From Modicisalibacter muralis (GTDB lineage: Bacteria; Pseudomonadota; Gammaproteobacteria; Pseudomonadales; Halomonadaceae): a DNA stretch of 64,000 bases. The notes below the pieces were generated by a model, which saw only the letters and a program-made list of their open reading frames with translations, was not told where the DNA came from and ran no database searches. The first letter of the stretch is position 1; the number at the start of each line of letters is the position of its first letter. The stretch is taken from assembly GCF_900102945.1 (NCBI RefSeq), contig NZ_FNGI01000004.1, forward strand, positions 124,001 through 188,000, written 5' to 3'. A program made the translations under genes and the position numbers. Shown in pieces: positions 8,296 to 16,780 of this stretch.

Positions 8296-10407
8296 TCAAT
8301 CCAGTAAAGAGCGCAATCCGGCGATGGCGACCTGGCCTCGCGCCTGCTTCTTTTCGGGGTTTTCCTTGTCGGCGCGGCCTTCCCACTCCAGGTCGTCCTC
8401 CGGCAGTTCATCGAGGAAACGGCTCGGCGTGCAGTCCATCAACTCGCCATAAGTCTTGCGCTGCCTGGCCAGTGTCAGTGTCAAGGTGCGCCGCGCACGA
8501 GTGATGCCGACATAAGCCAGGCGGCGCTCTTCCTCGACCGTGCCGGCTTCGATGGCATTGCGGTGCGGGAGTAGATCTTCCTCGAGGCCCATAAGATAAA
8601 CGTGTGGGAACTCCAACCCCTTGGAGGCATGCATGGTGAGAAGCTGCACGCGATCGGAGTCGTCCTCCTCGGCCTGCTGTTCGAGGATATCACGCAGCAC
8701 CAGCCGCGAGATCGCAGCCTCGACGCTGTCGGTCTCGGTATCCTCGCTGGCTTCAATCTCTTCAGGATCGCGCTGCATCGATTTCTCGAGCTGATCGATG
8801 AGTATCCATACGTTGGCCATGCGCCGCTCGGCGACGGTCGGCGCGCTGGCGTTCTGGTGCAGCCAGGCCTCGTAATCCATGTCGCGCAGCATCTCGCGAA
8901 TCGCCGCGATGGCGTCGCCCTGATCCATGCGCTTGCGCACGCCGTCGATGAAATGCACGAAGCGGCCCAGCCGCTCCACGGCGCGGGTCGGCAATAGCTG
9001 CTCCAGCCCCAGCTCGTGACAGGCGGCGAACAGCGAGATGCCGCGTCCGGTGGCTTGGTCATTGGCATAGTTGGCGAGTTTTTCCAGGGTGCCGGGGCCG
9101 ATCTCACGGCGCGGCACGTTGACGATGCGCAGGAAGGCGTTGTCGTCGCCCGGATTGATCAGCAGCCGCAGGTAGGCCATGGCGTCCTTGATCTCGTTGC
9201 GCGAGAAGAACGAGGTGCCACCGGAGAGCTTGTAGGGAATCTGGTAGTGCTGCAGCTTGAGTTCGAGCAGCCGGGCCTGGAAGTTGCCCCGGTAGAGCAC
9301 CGCGAAATCGCGCCAGGCGGCCGACTCCTTGATGCGCCGGGTGAGAATCTCGCTGGCCACGCGCTCGGCTTCGGCTTCCTCGTGGCGGTTGACGACAACG
9401 CGGATCGCATCGCCCGGCCCCATATCCGACCACAGGGTCTTCTCGTAGACGTGGGGGTTGTTGCTGATCAGCGTGTTGGCGGCGCGCAGGATCACCCCGG
9501 TGGAACGGTAGTTCTGCTCCAGCTTGATGACCTTGAGGCGCGGGAAATCCTCGCCGAGGGTGACCAGGTTCTCCGGTCGCGCGCCGCGCCAGGCATAGAT
9601 CGACTGGTCGTCATCGCCGACCACGGTGAAGGTGGCGCGCTCGCTCATCAACAGCTTGACCAGCAGGTATTGGCTGACGTTGGTGTCCTGATACTCGTCG
9701 ACCAGCATGTAGTGGATCTTGCGTTGCCAGCGCGCCAACGCTTCAGGGTCACTTTGCAGCAGCACCACCGGCAGCAGGATCAGGTCGTCGAAGTCAACGG
9801 CGTTATAGGCCTTCAAATGCCGGTTATAAGCCTCGTACAACCGCGCGGCGTACTGCTCATCTTCGTCCACGGCGTGCGACAGTGCTTGGCCGGGCAGCAC
9901 CAGATCGTTCTTCCAGGTGGATATCTGGCTCTGCACCCGGTTGATCTGATCGGCGTCGATCTGAGCGTCCTTCTGCATCAGGTCGCGCAGCAGCGCCTTG
10001 GCGTCTTCGGGATCGAACAGCGAAAAGCCCGACTTGTAGCCCAGCGTCTTGAGCTCACCGCGAATGATGTTGAGCCCCAGGGTGTGGAAGGTCGATACCG
10101 TCAGCCCGTGGCCCTCGCGGCCCTTGAGAAGCTGGCCGACGCGCTCCTTCATCTCGCGGGCGGCCTTGTTGGTGAAGGTCACCGCAGCGATCTTGCGCGC
10201 GCTCATGCCGCATTCCTGAACCAGGTAGGCGATCTTGCTGGTGATCACGCTGGTTTTGCCCGAGCCGGCGCCGGCCAGCACCAGGCAGGGGCCGTCGATG
10301 TAGCGCACGGCTTCCTGTTGGCGTGGATTGAGCTTGGCAAGGCGTTGGCTTATTTCGCCAGAGCGCTGATGGCTTTTTTCACCAAACCGCTGATGGCTCT
10401 TAGACAT
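8296..10407 (-). CDS. rep: ATP-dependent DNA helicase Rep
   Basis: This is a UvrD/Rep-type superfamily 1A 3'-5' helicase of about 703 aa. The Walker A motif VLAGAGSGKT lies near the N-terminus, followed by VDEYQDTN (motif II), VGDDDQSIYAWRGA (motif III), LEQNYRST (motif IV) and the C-terminal LTMHASKGLEFPHV and VGITRARR motifs. The length and the short C-terminus favour Rep over UvrD, and a separate UvrD lies at the right end of the window. I prefer the ATG at 10407, 4 nt after the trmL stop; the frame is open to 10431. The N-terminal tail carries a small repeat (SHQRFGEK, SHQRSGEI), so the true start may lie further in. Confidence 0.93.
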   Translation of the reverse strand: MSKSHQRFGEKSHQRSGEISQRLAKLNPRQQEAVRYIDGPCLVLAGAGSGKTSVITSKIAYLVQECGMSARKIAAVTFTNKAAREMKERVGQLLKGREGHGLTVSTFHTLGLNIIRGELKTLGYKSGFSLFDPEDAKALLRDLMQKDAQIDADQINRVQSQISTWKNDLVLPGQALSHAVDEDEQYAARLYEAYNRHLKAYNAVDFDDLILLPVVLLQSDPEALARWQRKIHYMLVDEYQDTNVSQYLLVKLLMSERATFTVVGDDDQSIYAWRGARPENLVTLGEDFPRLKVIKLEQNYRSTGVILRAANTLISNNPHVYEKTLWSDMGPGDAIRVVVNRHEEAEAERVASEILTRRIKESAAWRDFAVLYRGNFQARLLELKLQHYQIPYKLSGGTSFFSRNEIKDAMAYLRLLINPGDDNAFLRIVNVPRREIGPGTLEKLANYANDQATGRGISLFAACHELGLEQLLPTRAVERLGRFVHFIDGVRKRMDQGDAIAAIREMLRDMDYEAWLHQNASAPTVAERRMANVWILIDQLEKSMQRDPEEIEASEDTETDSVEAAISRLVLRDILEQQAEEDDSDRVQLLTMHASKGLEFPHVYLMGLEEDLLPHRNAIEAGTVEEERRLAYVGITRARRTLTLTLARQRKTYGELMDCTPSRFLDELPEDDLEWEGRADKENPEKKQARGQVAIAGLRSLLD

Positions 10408-10411
10408 ATCG

Positions 10412-10924
10412 TTACTCGGACCCGGACACATCGGACGAACCCGGAACGCCGGCCGCAGGAAGGCCGGCGCCGTCGAAATCCAACTGACGCCAGGCCTCGA
10501 AGATCAGGATGGCGCAGGCATTCGACAGGTTCAGGCTGCGGCTCTGCGGCAGCATGGGAATGCGCAGGCGTTGTTCGGCCGGCAGCGCGTCGAGCATCGG
10601 CTGTGGCAGGCCACGCGTTTCGGGGCCGAACACCAGGGCGTCGCCTTCGCGATACGCCGGTTCGTGGTAGCCGGTGCGCCCGCGGGTGGATACGGCGAAG
10701 ACCCGGGCAGGCACCGCGTCGCGCATGAAGGAAGACCAATCGGCATGCACGCGCACCCGCGCCCATTCGTGATAGTCCAGCCCGGCGCGGCGCAGGCGTT
10801 TGTCATCGAGCGCGAAGGCCAGCGGCTCGATCAGATGCAGGCGAAAGCCGGTATTCGCGCACAGCCGGATGATATTGCCGGTATTGGGCGGAATCTCGGG
10901 TTCGAAGAGGACGATGTCGAGCAT
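10412..10924 (-). CDS. trmL: tRNA (cytidine/uridine-34 2'-O)-methyltransferase
   Basis: The 170-aa protein has the SPOUT (trefoil-knot) methyltransferase signature of TrmL/YibK: LFEPEIPPNTGNIIRLCANT at the N-terminus, LVFGPETRGLP in the middle and PMLPQSRSLNLSNACAI near the C-terminus, which form the S-adenosylmethionine knot. TrmL methylates the wobble ribose of tRNA-Leu isoacceptors. rep follows with a 4-nt gap, so the two are probably co-transcribed. Confidence 0.95.
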   Translation of the reverse strand: MLDIVLFEPEIPPNTGNIIRLCANTGFRLHLIEPLAFALDDKRLRRAGLDYHEWARVRVHADWSSFMRDAVPARVFAVSTRGRTGYHEPAYREGDALVFGPETRGLPQPMLDALPAEQRLRIPMLPQSRSLNLSNACAILIFEAWRQLDFDGAGLPAAGVPGSSDVSGSE

Positions 10925-10965
10925 GAGGCTTCATGGCCGGGAGCGATGAGTATGCGCGCATCATA

Positions 10966-10999
10966 CGCAATCGGCGCCCCGATTGGGACGCCGATTGCG
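10966..10999. terminator. imperfect hairpin downstream of the YfaZ-like gene
   Basis: An 11-bp stem (10966-10976 with 10989-10999), one C-A mismatch, then CCC/GGG around loop GATT. There is no clear U-run on either strand, so this may be an mRNA-stabilising hairpin rather than an intrinsic terminator. Confidence 0.45.
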
Positions 11000-11022
11000 C
11001 GGTACTTCGACGACGCGGGCGA

Positions 11023-11577
11023 TCAAAAGCCGATGCTGACGCCCAGCATCGGCCCGCTGTCGAGCGTCTGCGCATCTTCGTTCTCGAAGTCGGAACGAAA
11101 ATAGCGATAGCCGCCGTAGAGATACGTTTGCGATACCAGGTTCACACGCACCTGGGCACCGTACTCATAACTCTTTTCGAGATCGCCGTGGCTCAAGCCT
11201 TCCGGCGTGTAGAAGCCGTAGGCGCCGACCGAGGTCAACGGAATCGGCGTGGCGACGAACGCCGAACCGCCCAGGCCCAGGCCGCCGCCATTGCCGTAGT
11301 GCGTGTCCTGATACTGATAGCGGCCACCGACCGCCAGGTCGATACCCGGCAGGTAGGGCGAGAACATCAGCGAACCGGAGTAGGCCTTGGCATTGTGGCC
11401 GCTGTCGTCGGTGTTGAGGTAGCCGACGCCGGCGCGCAAGCCGGGAAGTATCGCCTGGCTGGCATCGACGCCGAAGGACTCGTCGCCGGCGTTGGCGGAG
11501 ACGCTAAGTGCCATGGCCTGATGACTGGCAAGCACGAAGGTGGCGGTGGTCAGCGCGAAACCCAATTTCTTGATCAT
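11023..11577 (-). CDS. YfaZ-family outer-membrane protein
   Basis: The 184-aa protein has a signal peptide (MIKKLGFALTTATFVLASHQ, cleaved after AMA). The mature part is rich in alternating-hydrophobicity strands, with motifs such as GVGYLNTDD, VGGRYQYQD and LYGGYRYFRSDFE, and a terminal phenylalanine typical of outer-membrane beta-barrels. This matches the YfaZ family, whose role is not established. It is a single gene, with a hairpin downstream and an AT-richer leader upstream (11578-11726) in which I saw no other gene. The TTGATC before the ATG gives no strong ribosome-binding site, but GGAGG lies about 10 nt upstream. Confidence 0.8.
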   Translation of the reverse strand: MIKKLGFALTTATFVLASHQAMALSVSANAGDESFGVDASQAILPGLRAGVGYLNTDDSGHNAKAYSGSLMFSPYLPGIDLAVGGRYQYQDTHYGNGGGLGLGGSAFVATPIPLTSVGAYGFYTPEGLSHGDLEKSYEYGAQVRVNLVSQTYLYGGYRYFRSDFENEDAQTLDSGPMLGVSIGF

Positions 11578-11726
11578 GTCACTTCCTCCCTATCGGAGCG
11601 CGTCGAAACGCGGTGTACTGCGATAGAAATAGTGGCATAATTGCACGGATTATCAAACGCTGTTTTTAAACCAGCTTTGCGGACCCGATAGTGCGCATCA
11701 ATGACTCGCGACCAGCCATGCAGCCG

Positions 11727-12425
11727 TCAAGCGGAAGCCACGCCGTAGCGGGCGCGGTAGGCGCGGATCGCCTCGCCGTGAGCGGCCAGCGATTCGCCGG
11801 CGTGCACCTCGACATACTCGAGGACCTGATCGAGCGTGACGATACTGATCACCGGCATGGCGTAGCGCACCTCGACCTCCTGGATCGCGCTCTGGCGCTT
11901 CATTTCACCGTCAGCCGCGCCGCGCTCCTGGCGGTCCAGCGCGATGACCACGCCGGCGGCCTCGGCGCCGGCCGCGTCGATCAGGCTCATGACCTCGCCG
12001 ATGGCGGTGCCGGCGGTGATCACGTCGTCGATGATCAGGATGCGGCCACTCAGCTCGGCGCCGACGATGTTGCCGCCTTCGCCGTGGTCCTTGGCCTCCT
12101 TGCGATTGAACGCGAAGGGCAGGTCACGACCGTGATGATCGGCCAATGCCACTGCGGTGGTCGCGGCCAACGGGATGCCCTTGTAAGCTGGACCGAACAG
12201 CACGTCGGTTTGGATGCCGCTGTCGGCGATGGCCTGGGCATAGAAGCGACCCAGCCGGGCCAGTGCCGCACCGCTGCGGAACAGGCCGGCGTTGAAGAAG
12301 TAAGGGCTGATTCGACCGGATTTCAGCGTGAACTCACCGAACCCGAGCACGCCCTGCTCGATGGCGAAGGCGATGAAGTCACGCTGATACGCTTGCAGAT
12401 GGCCGGCCACGAATCCCCCTATCAT
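11727..12425 (-). CDS. pyrE: orotate phosphoribosyltransferase
   Basis: PyrE catalyses orotate + PRPP to orotidine 5'-phosphate in pyrimidine synthesis. The 232-aa protein shows [19 protein letters not shown], the substrate loop [13 protein letters not shown] and the PRPP motif [14 protein letters not shown] start at the ATG at 12425 because the family N-terminus ([10 protein letters not shown]) begins just after it. An upstream in-frame extension to 12641 runs antisense through the crc start and has no family match. It is divergent from crc across 76 bp, the same neighbourhood as in Pseudomonas. Confidence 0.96.
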   Translation of the reverse strand: MIGGFVAGHLQAYQRDFIAFAIEQGVLGFGEFTLKSGRISPYFFNAGLFRSGAALARLGRFYAQAIADSGIQTDVLFGPAYKGIPLAATTAVALADHHGRDLPFAFNRKEAKDHGEGGNIVGAELSGRILIIDDVITAGTAIGEVMSLIDAAGAEAAGVVIALDRQERGAADGEMKRQSAIQEVEVRYAMPVISIVTLDQVLEYVEVHAGESLAAHGEAIRAYRARYGVASA

Positions 12426-12501
12426 ATTTATTGGTAAGAGCAATTTACCCAAACGTCGAAAGCTCGGGTATGATACACGCGCGACGAAAAAGGGACCATG
12501 T

Positions 12502-13269
12502 ATGAAAATCGCCAGCATCAACGTCAACGGAATTCGTGAAGCGGTCGATCGAGGTTTTCTCGATTGGCTGGCCGAGCAGGATGCCGACGTCGTCTGCGTG
12601 CAAAACCTGAAGGCCAAGAGCTTCGAGCTCGATGACAGCATCCTGTATCCCGAAGGCTACGAGGGCTATTTCCTGGATGCCGAACAGGACGGGTTTTCCG
12701 GCGTCGGCATCTATTGCCGCAAGATTCCCAAGGCCATCATGTACGGCCTGGGCTTCGAGCAGTGCGACAACGAGGCGCGCTTTCTGCAGGCCGACTACGA
12801 CCGCTTCAGCATCGTCAGCTTCCTGATGCCCGATGGCAGCGATTACGCCGCCAAGCAGTCGTTCATGACCCAGTATCAGGAATACCTCAGCAAGATGTCC
12901 CGCAAGCGCCGCGAATACATCATCTGCGGCACCTGGCATATTGCCCACAAGACCCTGGATCTGGCCAACTGGGCGGACAACCAGACCACGCCGGGCTTCA
13001 AGCCCGAAGAGCGCGCCTGGATGGATCAGGTGTTCGGGCCCACCGGTTTCATCGACACCTTTCGCGAGATCAATCGCGACGCCGGCGAGTACACCTGGTG
13101 GCCCAAGCTCGACCAGGACATGCCGCGCGGCCGTCAGGAGGGTTGGCGCATCGACTACCAGGTCATCGGGCCCAACCTGCGCCGTCATGTGGCCGATGCC
13201 TGGATCGACGTCGATGCGACCTTCTCCCAGTACGCGCCGTTGATCGTCGAGTACGATCTGGAACTGTAA
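12502..13269 (+). CDS. crc: catabolite repression control protein Crc (inactive ExoIII fold)
   Basis: The 255-aa protein has the exonuclease III/APE fold, but the catalytic residues are gone. The LQETK glutamate is replaced in CVQNLKAK (Asn36), the GDxN pair reads CGTWH (143-147) and the terminal SDH reads SQYAP (242-246). The same losses and the phrases [20 protein letters not shown] and [12 protein letters not shown] fit Pseudomonas Crc, which works with Hfq to block translation of catabolic mRNAs. The location next to pyrE supports this. Automatic annotation as a DNA repair nuclease would be misleading. Whether it acts with Hfq in this organism is an inference. Confidence 0.88.
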   Translation: MKIASINVNGIREAVDRGFLDWLAEQDADVVCVQNLKAKSFELDDSILYPEGYEGYFLDAEQDGFSGVGIYCRKIPKAIMYGLGFEQCDNEARFLQADYDRFSIVSFLMPDGSDYAAKQSFMTQYQEYLSKMSRKRREYIICGTWHIAHKTLDLANWADNQTTPGFKPEERAWMDQVFGPTGFIDTFREINRDAGEYTWWPKLDQDMPRGRQEGWRIDYQVIGPNLRRHVADAWIDVDATFSQYAPLIVEYDLEL

Positions 13270-13311
13270 GCACGCCGAAGACGTGAAACTGCACTATGGA
13301 GAGCTTCGCCG

Positions 13312-14019
13312 ATGCGCGCTGCTGGCCTCGAGGGCTACCTTGACGATGACAAGCCCACCGCGAAGAAAAGCGGCGACAACCTCGCCCAGGCCGTCGCCAC
13401 GAGCCTCGAAGAGGATATCGTCTTCGGGCGCCTGCACCCTCGTGAGCGCCTCGTCGAAGAGGACCTTACCGAGCGCTACCAGGTAAAGCGCCACATCATC
13501 CGCCAGGCGCTGGTCATCCTCGAACGCCTGGGGCTGGTCGAGCGAATTCCCAACCGCGGCGCCGTGGTGCGCCTGTATAGCGTGGATGAAGTCGAACAGA
13601 TCAACGACGTGCGCGAGTTGCTGGAATCCCACGCCGCCGAACTCATCCCGCTACCCCTGGACGATGCCGACATCGAGCTGCTCGAGTCCATCCAGCAACG
13701 TCATGCCGAAGCGGTCGAAGCCGGCGACCAACGCCAGGTGTTTCGCACCAACCTGGCCTTCCACAGCACGCTCTTCTCGCTGTGCGGCAACCAGGCACTG
13801 GTCGAGGCGATCAAGGACTTCGCGCAGAAATCGCATGCCTACCGCTCGATCTTCGTCAACGACAAGGCCTATTTGCAGTGGGCGGCGAACGCGCACAAGG
13901 CGATAGTCGATGCCTTGAAGAATCAGGATCGGCCGGCGCTCGTCGAGCTGTGCCGCGACCACCTCGCTCCGGCCAAGAACCGCTATATCGAAACCTACCG
14001 CTCACGCTTTTCCGGCTAG
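13312..14019 (+). CDS. GntR-family regulator, FCD (FadR-like) subfamily
   Basis: The 235-aa protein has an N-terminal winged helix (residues about 24-90, with LHPRERLVEEDLTERYQVKR and RIPNRGAVV). An all-helical FCD domain follows, with metal/ligand-binding histidines in LAFHSTLFSLCGN and the HKAIVDALK and CRDHL segments. GGAG lies just before the ATG. It is at the edge of a catabolic island and faces, tail to tail, the genes it probably represses. A near-perfect palindrome in front of the transporter and dehydratase genes (21077-21094) is a candidate target. Confidence 0.9.
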   Translation: MRAAGLEGYLDDDKPTAKKSGDNLAQAVATSLEEDIVFGRLHPRERLVEEDLTERYQVKRHIIRQALVILERLGLVERIPNRGAVVRLYSVDEVEQINDVRELLESHAAELIPLPLDDADIELLESIQQRHAEAVEAGDQRQVFRTNLAFHSTLFSLCGNQALVEAIKDFAQKSHAYRSIFVNDKAYLQWAANAHKAIVDALKNQDRPALVELCRDHLAPAKNRYIETYRSRFSG

Positions 14020-14025
14020 CGGACG

Positions 14026-14976
14026 TTATCCGCGCGACTCGCCGACGGCCTTGATCGCGGCAACCAGCTTGCGGTCACGCTCCAGCGCCAGCTCCTCTAT
14101 CGAACGCTCACGTGCCTCATCGAGCACGCCGTCGGCGATCCTGTCCTTGAGTTCGGCGCTCAGGGTCGGCCTGCCCAGACTCTCCCAGCGGCGCTGCTGG
14201 CTATCGCCGAGATGCGCGAGATAGTGCCGAATGCCACCTTCGCCGCCCCCCAGGTGATAGGTCAGGTGCGGGCCCATCGTCGCCCAGCGCAGGCCCGGCC
14301 CGTAAACGACCGCGGCATCGATGTCGGCGACGCTGGCCACCCCCTGATCGACCAGCGAGACGGCTTCACGCCACAGCGCCGCGCCGAGCCGCCCGGCGAT
14401 ATGGCCTTCGATATCGCGGCGCAGGCGAACCGGCTTCTTGCCCAGATATGCATAGAAGCGCATCGCCCAATCGAGCGTCGTCGCGTCGCTCGACTCGCCC
14501 CCCGACACCTCGACCAGCGGCATCAGATGCGGCGGATTGATCGGGTGGCCGGCGATACAACGCTCGGGATGTCGGCAGCCGGCCTGGATATCGCTGATCT
14601 TCAGCGCGGAGGTGCTCGAGGCGATGATCGCGCTCGGGCCGAGCCAGCGTTCGAGGTCGGCGAGAATGGCCTGCTTGAGCGCAAGGTTCTCCGGCGCGTT
14701 CTCCTGCACGAACTGCACGCCTTCGAGCTCCGGCCCGGGCTCGGCGACGACCTCGACCCTGGCGAAATCGGCGGCGGCAGTCACCAACCCGAGCTCTTCG
14801 AGCATCGGCGCCATCGTCGCAATCGTCTGGCGCAGGCGGTTGGCGGCACCGTCTGCCGGATCGATCGCCAGTACCTCGATGCCATGGGCGAGAAACAGCG
14901 CGGCCCAGGCCGAGCCGATCAGGCCCGTGCCGATGATCGCGGCGTGGCTAACGTCTTCGGGGGTGGGTCGCGTCAT
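14026..14976 (-). CDS. 3-hydroxyacyl-CoA-dehydrogenase-fold enzyme (L-gulonate dehydrogenase/lambda-crystallin-like)
   Basis: The ATG at 14976 begins a 316-aa protein with the NAD-binding motif IIGTGLIGSAWAALF, QENAPENLALKQAIL, the SSTSALKISDIQ segment, GHPINPPHLMPLVEV and a C-terminal helical domain. This architecture is shared by L-3-hydroxyacyl-CoA, L-carnitine and L-gulonate 3-dehydrogenases. In a sugar-acid operon the last type, oxidation of a free hydroxy acid, is most plausible. It overlaps the upstream paralogue by 4 nt. The frame stays open upstream to 15870, but that part is antisense noise. Confidence 0.8.
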   Translation of the reverse strand: MTRPTPEDVSHAAIIGTGLIGSAWAALFLAHGIEVLAIDPADGAANRLRQTIATMAPMLEELGLVTAAADFARVEVVAEPGPELEGVQFVQENAPENLALKQAILADLERWLGPSAIIASSTSALKISDIQAGCRHPERCIAGHPINPPHLMPLVEVSGGESSDATTLDWAMRFYAYLGKKPVRLRRDIEGHIAGRLGAALWREAVSLVDQGVASVADIDAAVVYGPGLRWATMGPHLTYHLGGGEGGIRHYLAHLGDSQQRRWESLGRPTLSAELKDRIADGVLDEARERSIEELALERDRKLVAAIKAVGESRG

Positions 14977-15836
14977 GAGCGATTTTCCTCCAGGTAGGCA
15001 AGCAATATTCGCAGTTTCGTCGACGCGCGTTCGGCGACCGCATGCGCGTCCTGCCCACGCCAGTCGTAGAAGCCCCTGCCGCTGTTCAGGCCGATGTCGC
15101 CCCGGGCCAGCATGTCCTGGACGAGGGGATTGGGCCTGGCATCGTGACAAAGATCGGGGACGATGGTCCGCTGAGCGCGCGCATGGCCTTCGAGGCCGCC
15201 GATATCCTTCTGTTCCAGCAGACCGGATATGCACATGCGCGGACCGAGCAACCAGCGCCCGGCCTTGTCGATATCCTCGGCGCTCGCCAGCCCTTGCGAC
15301 ATCAGATGGTACGCCTCGTGGAGCAGCGCGTGTTGCAGCCGGTTGATCAGCGCACCGGGCACGGGACGCTGCATGACCACCGAGTCCCTGCCGCTCAGCG
15401 ATAGCAGGCGCCGGGCATCGGCGAGCGTATTCTCGGAAGTCTCGGCGACGCGCACGACCTCGACCAGTGGCAGCTCGCGAGCGGGGTGAAAATAGTGGAT
15501 ACCCAGAAAGCGATCCGGGAAACCCAGCCTGTCGGCGATGTCCTGCAAGGGCAGCCCGGAGGAATTCGAGGCGAGAATCGGCTCGCCGGCGTAAGCGGCC
15601 TCGGCGCCCAGCAACAGCTCGCTCTTCAGTTCGATGTCCTCGGGAATCGCCTCGACGATCAACTCCGGCGGTGCCTCGGGAAACGCCGAAAGGGCCTGGA
15701 TATTGGCGTGAAGTCCGGTCAGCCGCGCCGGGTTTCGGCTGATCAATGCCGTCGCCAAGCCGGCCCTGGCGAACGTATCGGCGATGGCCGTGCCCATGGT
15801 GCCCGCGCCGACCACGATGACCCTGGCCACGCTCAC
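14973..15836 (-). CDS. 3-hydroxyacyl-CoA-dehydrogenase-fold enzyme, second paralogue
   Basis: The likely GTG start at 15836 overlaps the preceding stop (GTGA) and gives a 287-aa protein that opens directly with the Rossmann motif VIVVGAGTMGTAIADTFARA. An ATG at 15851 is the alternative. Family motifs are VEAIPEDIELKSELL, ILASNSSGLP, GIHYFHPARELPLVEVV and a C-terminal GRGFYDWRG. Two adjacent genes of this fold, only distantly similar to each other, suggest two oxidation steps or a heteromer. The substrate is unknown. Confidence 0.8.
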   Translation of the reverse strand: MSVARVIVVGAGTMGTAIADTFARAGLATALISRNPARLTGLHANIQALSAFPEAPPELIVEAIPEDIELKSELLLGAEAAYAGEPILASNSSGLPLQDIADRLGFPDRFLGIHYFHPARELPLVEVVRVAETSENTLADARRLLSLSGRDSVVMQRPVPGALINRLQHALLHEAYHLMSQGLASAEDIDKAGRWLLGPRMCISGLLEQKDIGGLEGHARAQRTIVPDLCHDARPNPLVQDMLARGDIGLNSGRGFYDWRGQDAHAVAERASTKLRILLAYLEENRS

Positions 15837-16756
15837 GAACCCATTCCCCACCCCGGCATGGAGAATTCATGACGCTTCAACAGCGCATCGAGCGTGCCGC
15901 GTTGCGCGCCATCGAGTTCGACGAGTGGCGGCCGCACCCTGGCCCAGCCGTCATCGCCGTTGACGGTGGCAATCGTCGCCTTGAGTGCGGGGATCATCGG
16001 CAACTGCGCAATGCTCTCGCGGAAGGCCGTAGTGCTGCGCTGGCGTTCGTCGGCGTCGTCGCTGCGCCAGTTGACGTAAAGATCGTGAATGGCGGCGGGA
16101 TTGATGTTGGCGGTGGCGCTGATGCAACCGGCGCCGCCGGCCTGCAGCGTTTTCAGCAGGAAGGATTCCGATCCGGCGAACACGGCGAAATCATCGAACC
16201 GTTCCAGCATCGTCTGGGTGTTCGACCAATCGCCGGAACTGTCCTTGATGCCGACCACGGTTTCTGGGTATTCCTTCAGCAGCCGTTCGATGAGCGCGAG
16301 GCTGATGGGAATCTGGGCGACCTGCGGAATGTGGTAGAGATAAATCCGCAGATCGTGACTGCCGACGCGCTGAATCACCTCGCTGTAATAGCCAAACAAC
16401 CCCTCGTCGGAGACGCCCTTGTAGTAGAACGGTGGCAGCATCAGCACGCCGCCACAGCCGATATCGACGGCTTTGCCGGTCAGCTCTACCGCATCGGGAA
16501 TCGAACAGGCACCGGTTCCCGGCATCATGCGGGCCATGTCCAGGCCGCTCGCCGCGATCTCGTCGAGCAGTGAAAGCCTCTCGGCCACGCTGAGCGAATT
16601 CGCCTCGCTGTTGGTGCCGAACAGGGCCAGCCCACATTGCTGGGACAGCAACCAGCGACAATGGGTGATCCAGCGTTGCGGATCGGGGTTGAGGTCGCTA
16701 TCGAACGGTGTGACGACCGGCGACAGAACGCCCGTGAAGGCAGCATTGGACGACAT
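15833..16756 (-). CDS. DapA-family (dihydrodipicolinate synthase/aldolase) enzyme
   Basis: The 307-aa TIM-barrel protein carries the class I aldolase signature of the DHDPS/NAL family: LFGTNSEANSLSVAER (phosphate/carboxylate loop), Tyr141 in YLYHIPQV and the Schiff-base Lys171 in VVGIKDSSGDW. A dedicated lysine-pathway DapA would normally show GTTGE and YNxP, so a catabolic 2-keto-3-deoxy acid aldolase or dehydratase fits better. CAGGAGGG precedes the ATG. It is flanked by the enolase-superfamily dehydratase and the two dehydrogenases, all on one strand. Confidence 0.85.
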   Translation of the reverse strand: MSSNAAFTGVLSPVVTPFDSDLNPDPQRWITHCRWLLSQQCGLALFGTNSEANSLSVAERLSLLDEIAASGLDMARMMPGTGACSIPDAVELTGKAVDIGCGGVLMLPPFYYKGVSDEGLFGYYSEVIQRVGSHDLRIYLYHIPQVAQIPISLALIERLLKEYPETVVGIKDSSGDWSNTQTMLERFDDFAVFAGSESFLLKTLQAGGAGCISATANINPAAIHDLYVNWRSDDADERQRSTTAFRESIAQLPMIPALKATIATVNGDDGWARVRPPLVELDGAQRGTLDALLKRHEFSMPGWGMGS

Positions 16757-16780
16757 GAGTTACCCTCCTGTTTTGGCGAA

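Noticed and set aside
9016-10728. 570-codon open frame on the plus strand
   Set aside because: It is antisense to rep, which has every helicase motif; long antisense frames are common in GC-rich DNA and its product shows no recognisable family pattern.
12426-12641. 72-codon N-terminal extension of pyrE
   Set aside because: It runs antisense through the crc start and promoter and has no match to the PyrE N-terminus.
14977-15870. N-terminal extension of the second 3HCDH-fold gene
   Set aside because: It lies in another frame of the neighbouring paralogue; the Rossmann motif starts right after the ATG at 14976, which is the family N-terminus.
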